Origin: Desulfofarcimen acetoxidans DSM 771
GTDB taxonomy: Bacteria; Bacillota; Desulfotomaculia; Desulfotomaculales; Desulfofarciminaceae
Length of the DNA stretch: 64,000 nucleotides
Direction of reading: 5' to 3'
Assembly: GCF_000024205.1 (NCBI RefSeq)
Contig: NC_013216.1
Span: forward strand, 3,162,001-3,226,000
Positions 46,750 to 55,239 of this stretch are shown here, in pieces. The notes under the pieces are model-generated. The model had not been told where the DNA came from, ran no database searches, and saw only the letters and a program-made list of their open reading frames with translations. The position numbers were made by a program, and so were the translations under genes. Position 1 is the stretch's first letter, and the number at the start of each line of letters is the position of its first letter.

Positions 46750-48282
46750 CTAAAGATCTGGACGCAGTTCATTTGGTATTTTAAACCGTATAAAAAAAGT
46801 GGTACCGGCAGGACCGGTTTCTACTGATATAGCTGCGTTATGTCTATTGGCGATGCTGTAACATGTTGCCAGACCTAAACCCGTTCCATTGTTTTTGGTA
46901 GTAAAAAAAGGTGTGCCCATTTTATTCAGTATATCAGGGGCGATTTCTTTCCCCTGGTCTTGTACCGACAGAACAACTTCATCACCTTCCATATACGTTT
47001 TTATAGTTAAAATCTTACCGGAAGGCATTGCTTCCAGTCCATTTCGAGTAAGATTAAGAACAATTTGTCGTATCTCCTGTTCATTCAATAATAAATCTTG
47101 AATATCTCCATATTGTGCTATTATGTTTTTATCGGACTTGATGGCATCAGCCGTAATTAGCGGCATTAACACATTTATAATACAATTAAGACTCTGTAAT
47201 TTAAAATCATTTGTATTGTTTCTGGCTAAAGAAAGAAATTCAGATATTATTGAATTAGCCCGATCAAGCTCATCAATCATTAGGCTATAGTATTCCTGAT
47301 ATTTAACACACTCCTTTTTAGTTCCCAGCAATTGCAGGAAGCCCCTAACTGTAGTCATCGGGTTTCTTATCTCGTGGGCAATACCGGCAGCCATTTCTCC
47401 AACTAAATCCAGCCGATCCAAACGTGCTATTTCCCGCTCTGCACGTTTTCGCTCACTTATATCATGAAAATAAACTGATAATCCATCCTGGTAAGGGTAA
47501 GCGTGAACCTCTACCCATCTATGCATTACAGGTAAAAATGCTTCAAAATGAACGGCCTTCTGCCGGAATACTGCTTTATAATACTCACTTTCAAGAGAAG
47601 TGCCAATGGCTTCAGGGAACTCATCCCACATGATTTTACCAATTAGTTTTTCTCTTGTTATACCCCATAATCGTTCTGCCGCCGAGTTAACATATATAAA
47701 CCTCCACTGGCCATCCAGTGCAAAAAAGGCGTCTGTGGTACTTTCAAGAATGCTTGCAATTCTTTCGTTTGATTTTGCCAGCCTTTCCGAGACTTCTATT
47801 CGTTCCATAACCTCTTGCTGCAGGCGCTTGTTTGCTGCCGATAAATCAGAAGTACGCGCCTGCACCAACTTCTCAAGGTTCTCACGATCCCGGTAAATAC
47901 TAATATATAATTCAATTTTTATTTTTAATGTATCAGGATGAAAAGGTTTAATAATATAGTCCATAGCACCAAGTTTGTATCCCTGGACGACAAACTCATT
48001 AGCCTGATTTATTGCGGTAATAAAAACAATCGGTACATTTTTAGATTTTTTCCTTGATCTTATTAACCTGGCGGTTTCAAATCCATCCAGTCCCGGCATT
48101 TGAACATCCAATAAGATCAAAGCGAAATCATTCTTTAAAACACACTTTAAAGCTTCTTCCCCTGAATAAGCTCGAACCAGGTTATAATTCTGAGATATGA
48201 GCACTGCCTCCAAAGCCAGCAAGTTTTCCGGACGGTCGTCAACCATTAATATATTTATTCTTTGATCATCCATCTGAAACAC
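46750..48282 (-). CDS. Response regulator-PAS-histidine kinase
   Basis: Receiver domain at the N-terminus (ILMVDDRPENLLALEAVL; phospho-Asp in LILLDVQMPGLDG; Lys in IIKPFHP), then a coiled coil and a PAS domain (ESTTDAFFALDGQWRFIYVN). A HisKA domain with H-box AAGIAHEIRNPMTTVRGFLQ and a HATPase (NLTRNGLEAM; GTGLGLATC) follow. The 510-residue frame starts at a GTG at 48282; an ATG three codons later is possible. It is probably soluble. It follows the CheR gene by about 40 nt, the last gene of a three-gene signalling operon. Confidence 0.9.
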   Translation of the reverse strand: MFQMDDQRINILMVDDRPENLLALEAVLISQNYNLVRAYSGEEALKCVLKNDFALILLDVQMPGLDGFETARLIRSRKKSKNVPIVFITAINQANEFVVQGYKLGAMDYIIKPFHPDTLKIKIELYISIYRDRENLEKLVQARTSDLSAANKRLQQEVMERIEVSERLAKSNERIASILESTTDAFFALDGQWRFIYVNSAAERLWGITREKLIGKIMWDEFPEAIGTSLESEYYKAVFRQKAVHFEAFLPVMHRWVEVHAYPYQDGLSVYFHDISERKRAEREIARLDRLDLVGEMAAGIAHEIRNPMTTVRGFLQLLGTKKECVKYQEYYSLMIDELDRANSIISEFLSLARNNTNDFKLQSLNCIINVLMPLITADAIKSDKNIIAQYGDIQDLLLNEQEIRQIVLNLTRNGLEAMPSGKILTIKTYMEGDEVVLSVQDQGKEIAPDILNKMGTPFFTTKNNGTGLGLATCYSIANRHNAAISVETGPAGTTFFIRFKIPNELRPDL

Positions 48283-48324
48283 GATCCCTTTCCTATTTCC
48301 ATATAATTAGATAGTTAGCTTATT

Positions 48325-49179
48325 TTATTTGATCTTACGATAAAGTTTTTCTTGTACACTCAGTTCCTCATAGCATTGAGCCAGGTCAGTGAATACAATC
48401 GCCTCCTTATTGCCCAAGCCTAGAAAACCCTGCAAACACAGGCTATCATAAAATAATTTGTGCACCCGGCTTTGCAAATATTTATCAAAATATATCATAA
48501 CATTTCTGCAAAATATTACATCAAATTCATTAAAAGAATTATCGGTGACTAAATTATGCTGTGCAAAAGTAATATTATTCTTTAGATACGATTCAAATAA
48601 TACTTTTCCCCCTATAACTTTATAGTAGCTGGAAAAACTTCTGGTCCCCCCGGCTTTTATATAATTTTGTGTATAAACTTGCATTTTTGAAATAGGCAAT
48701 ATCCCCTTCTTGGCCTTTTCAAGTAAGAATTCGCTTACATCGGTGGCATAGATTCTTGTTTTCTCGTACAATCCCTCCTCTTGTAAAAGAATTGCCAGGG
48801 AATACACTTCTTCACCTGTAGAACAACCGGCATGCCAGATTCGAATAAATTCTTTGTCTTTCAGCAAAGGCAAAACTTTTACTCTAAAGAACAAGAAGAA
48901 GCTGGGATCACGAAACATTTCCGTCACATTGATACAGAAATCGCCCAACAGCCTATCCATCACCTGCTTACTATGCAAAACTTTTTCCTGTAATCCTGAA
49001 ATACTATATAAATTCTCAGCCAGAATTCTGTGCCAAATTCTTCTGCGAAGAGAGGAATAAACATAGTTTCTGAAATCAAAGCCATAATGCCTATAAATAC
49101 CTTCCAGAAGCAACTGAATTTCAAGCTTTTCCAACTGTTCATTATATTTTGCTTGATCGGCTGCTTCATTAATTATCAT
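48325..49179 (-). CDS. cheR: CheR-type protein-glutamate methyltransferase
   Basis: A 284-residue CheR-family SAM-dependent methyltransferase. The N-terminal helical domain has FDFRNYVYSSLRRRIWHR, then NVTEMFRDPSFF. The SAM-binding loop is WHAGCSTGEEVYSLAI, and the late IFCRNVMIYFD is the signature. In chemotaxis CheR methylates receptor glutamates, but no receptor, CheB or CheA is in this window. Here it sits between two kinases, as in CheR-hybrid-kinase stress-signalling operons. The overlapping kinase may be its target; that is inference. Confidence 0.93.
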   Translation of the reverse strand: MIINEAADQAKYNEQLEKLEIQLLLEGIYRHYGFDFRNYVYSSLRRRIWHRILAENLYSISGLQEKVLHSKQVMDRLLGDFCINVTEMFRDPSFFLFFRVKVLPLLKDKEFIRIWHAGCSTGEEVYSLAILLQEEGLYEKTRIYATDVSEFLLEKAKKGILPISKMQVYTQNYIKAGGTRSFSSYYKVIGGKVLFESYLKNNITFAQHNLVTDNSFNEFDVIFCRNVMIYFDKYLQSRVHKLFYDSLCLQGFLGLGNKEAIVFTDLAQCYEELSVQEKLYRKIK

Positions 49180-49190
49180 ATATCCACCAC

Positions 49191-51953
49191 CTATTTATAC
49201 AACCATACCTGTATTAATGAAAGCAGTTGCTCCACATTGACCGGCTTACATATATAATCAGAAGCTCCCACACTAATACACTTCTCACGGTCATTTTTCA
49301 TGGCCTTCGCGGTCAGAGCTATAACCGGCAATGTTTTGTATTCCGGCATTCGCCGAATAGTTTGAATGGCCTCATAGCCATCCATTTCCGGCATCATGAT
49401 ATCCATTAGTACAAGATCAATACCGGGGTTTTTATTTAAAACATTAATGCCATCCTTACCATTTTCCGCAAATAAAACCTTCGCCCCATACTTTTCAAGA
49501 GCTACCGTTAGAGCAAAGACATTGCGCATATCATCGTCTACCAACAATATTTTTCGATCCACCAGCAAGTTCTTGACATGCTCCATTGCAATAACTTCAC
49601 CGACATTATCCTCACCTGTATTCTGTTCATCAGCTACGGATTCAAAAGATTCATAATTAATCGGTTTACCCGGTTCTGCCGCTACTTCACTTGTGGCCGC
49701 CGCTTCCGCCAAAGCGCCATCTAAGATATATGGCAAATAAAGTGTAAAGGTACTGCCCTTTCCTTCTTCACTTTCCAGTTCAATAAAACCACCCAGCAAC
49801 ATGGCAATTTTATTGGAAATGGACAGGCCTAGGCCTGAGCCCCCGTATTTACGGCTGGTTGTCCCGTCTGCCTGACGGAATTCTTCAAAAATCATAATAT
49901 GCTTTTCTTGAGAAATTCCAATACCCGTATCGGAAACGGCAAAACTTAACATCGTCGGGAACTCTTGTTTATCAGTGAGCTTCTTTTGCACCTTTCGTAT
50001 ACTTAGAAGCACACATCCTTGTTCCGTAAATTTAAAAGCATTAGATAATAAATTTTTAAGTATTTGCAGCAATCTTTGTTCATCGGCAAAAATAGTCTCC
50101 GGCAAATCACTGTCAATCAATATTGTAAAAACAATTGTCTTTTGGTTAGCAACAGGCAGATATTGACGTTCTAAAAACTTTTGTATATCCTTTAACTTCA
50201 CTGCCCTTGGACAGACATCCATTTTGCCCGATTCTACTTTAGATAAGTCCAAAATATCATTAATTAGAACTAATAAATCCTGACCGGAAGATAAAATAGT
50301 CTCCGCATACTCGACTTGTTTCGGGGTAAGGTTACTTTTATCATTCTCAGCCAGCATTTGAGCGAGAATCAAAAGGCTGTTTAAAGGTGTCCGCAGTTCA
50401 TGGGAAATATTAGAGAGAAATTCCGACTTATACCGGGAAGTTTGTTCTAATTGACCTGCCTTTTCTTCCAGCGCAGCCCTAACCTTTTCCAGCTCAACCG
50501 TTCTCTGATGGGAAGTCTTATACTGCTCATCCAGCTTTTCATTAAAGGTTTTTAATTCCTCTTGCTGGAGTTGAAGTTCTTCAGCCTGGGTTTGCAGCTC
50601 TTCCGTTAATACCTGAGACTCCTTTAGCAGTTTGCTCACCTGCATGTGGCTGGTTATTCGGTCAATTGTAATTCCTATATCATCTAACACCTGTTCAAGC
50701 AGTTCCTGCTGTATCAGGCTAAATTCCTCTAAAGCCGCTAATTCCAATACTGCCAGAACTTGTCCTTCAAATTTCACCGGGTGAATTATAATATTTTTAG
50801 GCGGTGCCGAGCCTAACCCGGATGCAATTCTGATATAATTATCCGGTATTTGTGTTAAAGTTATCATTCTGCTTTCCAGAGCACATTGTCCTACCAGGCC
50901 TTCCCCTAATTGGAAATTAGGGCAGGCGATATCCTGCTTGTCAAAGGCATACGCAGCTATTTTAGATATGCAATATTGTCCTTCTTGCCTTTCTAACATA
51001 TAAAAAGCACCATAACTTCCACCAACTACCGGGGTTAATTTATTTATAAGCAAGTTAGCAAAAGTTTGTAAATCCTTCACTCCGGAATACATTGTAGAAA
51101 TTTCGGCAATTTTTGATTTTAACCAGCTTTGCTCCTCAAGTGTTTTGGTATACATCTTTTGCCGGTTGACCTGATCCTCCAAGGTCCGGGACATTTCATT
51201 AAATGCTGCCGCAATTTCACCTATGGCATCTTTAGTAAATATTTCTACACGAGGCAACTCTTCTTTAGGACCCAGGGAGGTAATTTTGTTTATCGCAGTA
51301 GTTACTTTATTAATATTACCGGTTATATTGCGTATTGCTATTATCGTAATTCCCGTACCGATCAATAAGCCCAATATTATGAAGATGAGATATATTCGTA
51401 CGGCTTGCCGGTAATTATATTCACCTTGTTCAACTAAATCCCGCATAGTCTGCCCCTGGATTCCTTTTATTTCATTAATCATTCCGTACAATTGCTCTCG
51501 ATACTTTTGACCTCCTACTAATAAAAGATTCGTTGCCTCATCTTTACGCCCAGCCATAACCGCAGCTTCTATTTCTTTTTGAAACTCAATAAACGAGTCA
51601 TACATAAGCTTAATTCGAGATACTAATTCTATAAGCTGCGGCCTATCAACAATTCTATCCATGGTATCCAGAGCGAGCAAAGTACTTTCCCGGGACTTTT
51701 CTATTTTCTCAATGGTTTTTTGTATGCTGTTTTTATCATTATCCAACAAGATGAGATCCCTGAGATAACGGCTAATGTTATAAGTCTCATCACTGATAAC
51801 TCCTGCCAATCGAACCTTTTCATACCTGACCACCATTGCTTCATGTATGTTGTTCTTTAGTTGGTTGATAAAACCAAGAGCAATCCCCATAGTCATCATT
51901 ATCAATAGCAAAAGGCTGCCAAAACAAATATAAAGCTTAGTTTTAAAGCCCAT
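49191..51953 (-). CDS. Membrane hybrid histidine kinase (4-helix sensor, HAMP, GAF, HisKA, REC)
   Basis: A large sensor kinase, about 920 residues from the ATG at 51953 (MGFKTKLYICFGSLLLLIMM), with AGGGGTGAT upstream. TM1 lies at 7-32. A periplasmic helical bundle follows (about 35-185, no disulphides), then TM2 (YLIFIILGLLIGTGITIIAI), a HAMP domain and a GAF domain (SYGAFYMLERQEGQYCI). A long Gln/Glu coiled coil, HisKA with ISHELRTPLNSLL, HATPase (GSGLGLSISNKIA) and a C-terminal receiver with LVLMDIMMPEMDG complete it. It is first in the operon with CheR and the REC-PAS kinase. The signal is unknown. Confidence 0.93.
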   Translation of the reverse strand: MGFKTKLYICFGSLLLLIMMTMGIALGFINQLKNNIHEAMVVRYEKVRLAGVISDETYNISRYLRDLILLDNDKNSIQKTIEKIEKSRESTLLALDTMDRIVDRPQLIELVSRIKLMYDSFIEFQKEIEAAVMAGRKDEATNLLLVGGQKYREQLYGMINEIKGIQGQTMRDLVEQGEYNYRQAVRIYLIFIILGLLIGTGITIIAIRNITGNINKVTTAINKITSLGPKEELPRVEIFTKDAIGEIAAAFNEMSRTLEDQVNRQKMYTKTLEEQSWLKSKIAEISTMYSGVKDLQTFANLLINKLTPVVGGSYGAFYMLERQEGQYCISKIAAYAFDKQDIACPNFQLGEGLVGQCALESRMITLTQIPDNYIRIASGLGSAPPKNIIIHPVKFEGQVLAVLELAALEEFSLIQQELLEQVLDDIGITIDRITSHMQVSKLLKESQVLTEELQTQAEELQLQQEELKTFNEKLDEQYKTSHQRTVELEKVRAALEEKAGQLEQTSRYKSEFLSNISHELRTPLNSLLILAQMLAENDKSNLTPKQVEYAETILSSGQDLLVLINDILDLSKVESGKMDVCPRAVKLKDIQKFLERQYLPVANQKTIVFTILIDSDLPETIFADEQRLLQILKNLLSNAFKFTEQGCVLLSIRKVQKKLTDKQEFPTMLSFAVSDTGIGISQEKHIMIFEEFRQADGTTSRKYGGSGLGLSISNKIAMLLGGFIELESEEGKGSTFTLYLPYILDGALAEAAATSEVAAEPGKPINYESFESVADEQNTGEDNVGEVIAMEHVKNLLVDRKILLVDDDMRNVFALTVALEKYGAKVLFAENGKDGINVLNKNPGIDLVLMDIMMPEMDGYEAIQTIRRMPEYKTLPVIALTAKAMKNDREKCISVGASDYICKPVNVEQLLSLIQVWLYK

Positions 51954-52170
51954 ATTATCTATCACCCCTACTCTATAAGCCTCAAAATAAACCAATAAAT
52001 TAAAGAGTTTATATCAAATATTCTTATATCTCTTATAATTTACCAATACACCTCATTTACCAACTATTCAACGCAAAATGCTAAATACCTACTGAATATT
52101 AAAAAAATTTTTAATATTATATTTTTTATGCAGTTTAAAACCATAGAAACAGGCAAAAAGACGGATAAAA

Positions 52171-52275
52171 TCATAAATCGGGCCCGCCGTATTGAGTTAT
52201 CAGATATTTAGCCATTTTTACATCTTTTTTAGACACGCGGACAGGATACTCCAGTTTCTTTTCATAAATCCACAT
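52171..52275 (-). pseudogene. cotJC: Truncated spore coat protein gene cotJC
   Basis: Twenty-five nucleotides past the cotJB stop (TAG, 52300-52302), behind GGAGTAAAGG, a gene starts MWIYEKKLEYPVRVSKKD and continues KMAKYLITQYGGPDL, then stops at TGA (34 residues). This is the well-known N-terminus of CotJC, a manganese-catalase-like coat protein normally about 190 residues. I see no continuation of CotJC in any frame farther left. So the gene has been cut short, while its ribosome binding site and first codons survive. A full-length homologue elsewhere in the genome cannot be excluded. Confidence 0.8.
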
Positions 52276-52299
52276 ACCTTTACTCCTCTCCCTAAATCA

Positions 52300-52572
52300 C
52301 TAATATACAATTTCCCAGGGCCAGGGTTCTTCTATCCATTGCCAGTAGTTCTTATTGGAGGCCCCGCTGTAAAAGGTCAGTGGTCCATATCTTTCTTCAT
52401 ATTCTCTTTTTTCTTTTCCCAGTTCCATAACAGTTTTCTCAAAATGGGCCAGTGCTCTTCTGTCATTCGGGTGTGTATCCAGAAAAAGATTCAAATCAAT
52501 AGCCGTAAATTCAAGTTCCATAATACATTTTAACTTGGCAAGTCTTTCCTTATCCATATATTGTTTACTCAT
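52300..52572 (-). CDS. cotJB: Spore coat protein CotJB
   Basis: A 90-residue CotJB protein. The conserved part is CIMELEFTAIDLNLFLDTHP followed by NDRRALAHFEK and a Tyr-rich end (YGPLTF, WQWIEEPWPWEIVY). CotJ proteins are made in the mother cell and enter the spore coat. It follows cotJA by about 20 nt. It is direct evidence that the host forms spores. Confidence 0.93.
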   Translation of the reverse strand: MSKQYMDKERLAKLKCIMELEFTAIDLNLFLDTHPNDRRALAHFEKTVMELGKEKREYEERYGPLTFYSGASNKNYWQWIEEPWPWEIVY

Positions 52573-52592
52573 AAAATCACCCCAAACCCAAA

Positions 52593-52994
52593 TTATTTTA
52601 TAAATTCTGGGAAGATGGTTCCCATTCTTAAAGCCTCCGACGGATTAAAAACCTTACCATAGGACTGCCAGCACACAAATGATTTGGCCAACGGGCACCG
52701 GTCAGGCATCATATTATCTTCTCCCGGCTTGTGCATGCAATCCTTATCTTCTAAGCAATCATCAGGTTCCTTTGCCGGGTGGTGATAATAGTCATGTTCC
52801 TTCATATTATCTTCAGGATAATAAAACTTGTCATGTTCATGCCCGCAACCACCATGGATATCCCCCGGATAGTTAATATAATTAAGCTTTTTCGTCTCCT
52901 CGACAGGCTTTACTGGTTGAGTGTTTACTTTTTTATTGGGTCGTGGCGGCATCTTAGGATTGCGCATAAAGAAAGGAATAAATGTTTGTTTCAT
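52593..52994 (-). CDS. cotJA: Spore coat associated protein CotJA, His/Asp-rich
   Basis: The C-terminal 40 residues carry the CotJA signature (CPLAKSFVCWQSYGKVFNPS then EALRMGTIFPEF). The first ~90 residues are an unusual hydrophilic insert rich in His, Asp, Pro and Lys (GCGHEHDKFYYPED; EHDYYHHPAKEPDD), making the protein about 133 rather than the more common 60-80 residues. The His-rich part could bind metal, like the His-rich tail of the GvpC-like protein in this window. ATG preceded by AGGAGGCTGCT. Confidence 0.85.
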   Translation of the reverse strand: MKQTFIPFFMRNPKMPPRPNKKVNTQPVKPVEETKKLNYINYPGDIHGGCGHEHDKFYYPEDNMKEHDYYHHPAKEPDDCLEDKDCMHKPGEDNMMPDRCPLAKSFVCWQSYGKVFNPSEALRMGTIFPEFIK

Positions 52995-53163
52995 AGCAGC
53001 CTCCTAATTAATAATAGTTTCCATTTATAGTATTCATTTCCTTAATACATGTTCCGTTAGAAAAAATTTTTCAAATTATTTCCGTATATTTTTTAAATAA
53101 TTTAATAAATTAAGTGGTGACTGAAGCAAAAAATTGCTATACTACTACAAAGGAGGTGCTCAA

Positions 53164-53619
53164 ATGGTAAACTATCTTAGCTTGGAGCAAGTTAAGACCC
53201 TTCATAATTTAATCGACCCCGGCATTACTGTTATAAAAGATGAAGCCGCATTACAAGACGCTTTAGCCGGACCACAGGCTACCGTCCTTGGAGAAGATGC
53301 CTATTCTACAGTTGATGAAAAAGCCGCCGTCTTGCTTGATCACATGATTAAAGAAAAACCTTTTAAAACAGCTAACAGGCGCACGGGCCTGCTCACCTAC
53401 CTGGTTTTTCTTTATGTTAACAATCACCAGATAACCGTCTCGTCGGATAAACTGGTGGAACTGGTAGATTCAGTAGCTGTTAAGCACATACCCATCAGCG
53501 ATATACTTGCTTTTACCAGACACTCGACAACAGTAATTCAACCTAAATACGAGAATTTTTCAGATGTAGCAAATTTTATTTATAATCATTATGAAGAGGC
53601 CTTCAACGAACTTTCATAA
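53164..53619 (+). CDS. Doc/Fic-like protein with altered active-site motif
   Basis: The start is the ATG at 53164 (MVNYLSLEQVKTLHNLI) behind AAAGGAGGTG; the frame is open from 53134. The 151-residue protein matches the Doc family in layout: DEAALQDALAGPQAT, TVDEKAAVLLDHMI, then EKPFKTANRRTGLLTYLVFL in place of the H-P-F-x-x-(G/A)-N-K-R-T motif. The catalytic His is Lys (Lys65) and the Lys of NKR is Arg. So Fic/Doc transfer chemistry is doubtful. No antitoxin gene (Phd-like) is next to it. A long terminator hairpin follows directly. Confidence 0.75.
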   Translation: MVNYLSLEQVKTLHNLIDPGITVIKDEAALQDALAGPQATVLGEDAYSTVDEKAAVLLDHMIKEKPFKTANRRTGLLTYLVFLYVNNHQITVSSDKLVELVDSVAVKHIPISDILAFTRHSTTVIQPKYENFSDVANFIYNHYEEAFNELS

Positions 53620-53627
53620 GCTGACAT

Positions 53628-53682
53628 GCAAAATATAAAAGCTGCTCCGTTTATAATTAACGGAGCAGCTTTTATATTTTGC
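53628..53682. terminator. Bidirectional terminator between doc-like gene and pgpA
   Basis: A perfect inverted repeat of about 24 bp per arm: AAAAGCTGCTCCGTT pairs with AACGGAGCAGCTTTT, extended by matching AT-rich ends. It is flanked by A and T runs on both sides, and lies between convergent genes, so it can stop transcription from both directions. Confidence 0.9.
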
Positions 53683-53688
53683 ATTGGA

Positions 53689-54180
53689 TTATTCTATTTT
53701 AGACCGGAGATTCTGATTTTTATGAGCAACTCTGCTGGCAGCGGCGGCAATAATAGCACATACAAGGTCATCCAAAAAAATATTTATTCTTTCGTGAGAA
53801 GTATCCAGTTTTCCAATGATGCCTGGCTTGGTTTTATCCAAAAAACCAAAATTAGTAGAACCGATAGTGCCATAAAGCGTGCCTGCTCCAAGAGCAAGTA
53901 TTTCATCAACACCGTACAAACCGTCGTCATTTTTCAAAACAGACAGCAAAGGTTCTTCAATTAAGTTTTTCTCAGCCAATTCGTCAATAGCTATACCTGT
54001 CAGAATAGTGTGTTGAAAATCCCTCTTATTCAAGACCGCCAGAATACTTTCCAGGCACTCCTGCAAAGTCAAGCCAGGTATATAAGGTCGCTGAAGTTGC
54101 ATAACCAGGGGAGCCATATCCTCAATAAATACTCCCCTTTGTTGAAGCTTTTTTATAGTATGTTCCTTTATAACCCTCAC
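53689..54180 (-). CDS. Phosphatidylglycerophosphatase A-like protein (YutG type)
   Basis: About 163 residues, resembling the YutG/PgpA group of Firmicutes. Key segments are LTLQECLESILAVLNKRDFQ, TGIAIDELAEKNLI, LYGVDEILALG and TNFGFLDKTKPGIIGKLD, ending HERINIFLDDLVCAIIAAAA. PgpA proteins remove phosphate from phosphatidylglycerophosphate in lipid synthesis; this soluble branch is less well known. I take the GTG at 54180 with GGGGAG upstream; a TTG four codons earlier is possible. Convergent with the Doc-like gene. Confidence 0.85.
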   Translation of the reverse strand: MRVIKEHTIKKLQQRGVFIEDMAPLVMQLQRPYIPGLTLQECLESILAVLNKRDFQHTILTGIAIDELAEKNLIEEPLLSVLKNDDGLYGVDEILALGAGTLYGTIGSTNFGFLDKTKPGIIGKLDTSHERINIFLDDLVCAIIAAAASRVAHKNQNLRSKIE

Positions 54181-54398
54181 CCCTCTCCCCAAAACTCTCT
54201 AGTTTTACTATATAATAATAATCTTTGATTGCTACTAAAAATTTTCTTACCAGTTTTTACATCTACTTTCAGCTTTAAAATTATTGAATGATTGCACTTC
54301 CTATTTATCAAGAGAAATACTTGTAATTTATTTCCTACACAAAATCACTAATAATATCTTCCTGCATATACTATAAAAAATGTAAAGGAGAGTATATT

Positions 54399-54731
54399 AT
54401 GGAATTTATCAAAAGACATTTATCTGATATGCTGCCTCACTATAAAAACAAGGACCCTTTTTGCTTTGGTCCCGGCAGCGGATGGGTCACTAAAAGTTTC
54501 TTCACTGCCTATGAAAGTGAAATTATCTGGTTGGTATATATTAAAGAATTAGATACTTATGCGCATTTGAAAGTAGGTTCGACATGGATAGAAACTTGCG
54601 CACCTCTTATTCTTAACTCGCCACATGTCTTTGTCAGCTGGACAGAAAAACACAAAATAATTTACTGGGCTGTCGGCCAAGAAAAAAGCAAATTGCATTA
54701 TGAACATTGTAAAGAAAAAAAATCACAATAA
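54399..54731 (+). CDS. Conserved-looking hypothetical protein, 110 aa
   Basis: No family recognised. It begins MEFIKRHLSDMLPHYKNKDP and contains SGWVTKSFFTAYESEIIWLV, THLKVGS-like and SWTEKHKIIYWAVGQEK segments. It is probably a small soluble beta-rich protein with many aromatic residues. The ATG has AAAGGAGAG 8 nt upstream, so it is very likely translated. It lies just before the gas vesicle genes on the same strand, with 220 bp before gvpA. Confidence 0.6.
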   Translation: MEFIKRHLSDMLPHYKNKDPFCFGPGSGWVTKSFFTAYESEIIWLVYIKELDTYAHLKVGSTWIETCAPLILNSPHVFVSWTEKHKIIYWAVGQEKSKLHYEHCKEKKSQ

Positions 54732-54835
54732 TATCAATAATGCAATTATGAATTTTTGGAACCAATAACTGAACCATGAATATATTAATAGTATAAATTG
54801 GCATATTTAAGTATGTTCTAAACATGGATTTTCTT

Positions 54836-54844
54836 CATACAATA
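54836..54844 (+). promoter_or_regulatory. Mother-cell sigma -10-like element upstream of gvpA
   Basis: CATACAATA matches the -10 consensus of sigma-E (CATACAAT) and also the CATAnnnTA core of sigma-K. It lies about 105 nt upstream of the gvpA start. I could not find a convincing -35 at the right distance, so this is tentative. It would link gvpA expression to sporulation. Confidence 0.35.
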
Positions 54845-54894
54845 AAGTTAGTTAGTTAAGTAAAAATTAATTTTCTAGTAGGAGGGAGCAATAT

Positions 54895-54999
54895 ATGCAA
54901 TATACCTCTTCCGTACTAGAAGAATATAATAATTTAAGGGGGTATTCCCATGGCAGTAAAGCACTCTGTTGCATCTTCCAGTTTAGTAGAAGTTATTGA
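54895..54999 (+). CDS. Possible upstream ORF overlapping gvpA
   Basis: An ATG at 54895 has a near-perfect AGGAGGG 8 nt upstream, a stronger site than many genes here. It encodes 34 residues ([20 protein letters not shown] and more) in a different frame and ends 50 nt inside gvpA. It contains the gvpA ribosome binding site (AAGGGGG), so translating it could open or block gvpA initiation. No homology is recognised; it may be a regulatory leader peptide or a chance frame. Confidence 0.35.
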   Translation: MQYTSSVLEEYNNLRGYSHGSKALCCIFQFSRSY

Positions 55000-55165
55000 C
55001 CGTATCCTTGAAAAAGGTATTGTAATTGATGCATGGGCAAGAGTATCACTGGTAGGAATTGAACTTTTAGCAATAGAGGCCCGTGTAGTCGTTGCTTCAG
55101 TTGATACTTTCTTAAAGTATGCCGAAGCAATCGGACTTACCAAGTTTGCTGCAGTTCCCGCATAG
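54950..55165 (+). CDS. gvpA: Major gas vesicle structural protein GvpA
   Basis: A 71-residue GvpA, the small hydrophobic subunit that forms the gas vesicle wall. The sequence is highly typical: [40 protein letters not shown], then [13 protein letters not shown]. The ribosome binding site is AAGGGGG. It is followed by a terminator-like hairpin (55181-55212), giving more gvpA than downstream message, as expected for the main shell protein. The other gvp genes are on the opposite strand farther right. Confidence 0.98.
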   Translation: MAVKHSVASSSLVEVIDRILEKGIVIDAWARVSLVGIELLAIEARVVVASVDTFLKYAEAIGLTKFAAVPA

Positions 55166-55180
55166 TTTATTTTCTTTTTA

Positions 55181-55212
55181 CAGGCCCTTACCTTTATTTA
55201 GGCAAGGGTCTG
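55181..55212 (+). terminator. Attenuator/terminator after gvpA
   Basis: CAGGCCCTTACC pairs with GGCAAGGGTCTG with mismatches, followed by AAAAAATTTTTT. Placed between gvpA and the GvpC-like gene, it likely allows partial read-through. Confidence 0.65.
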
Positions 55213-55239
55213 CAAAAAATTTTTTGGGAGGTAGATAAG

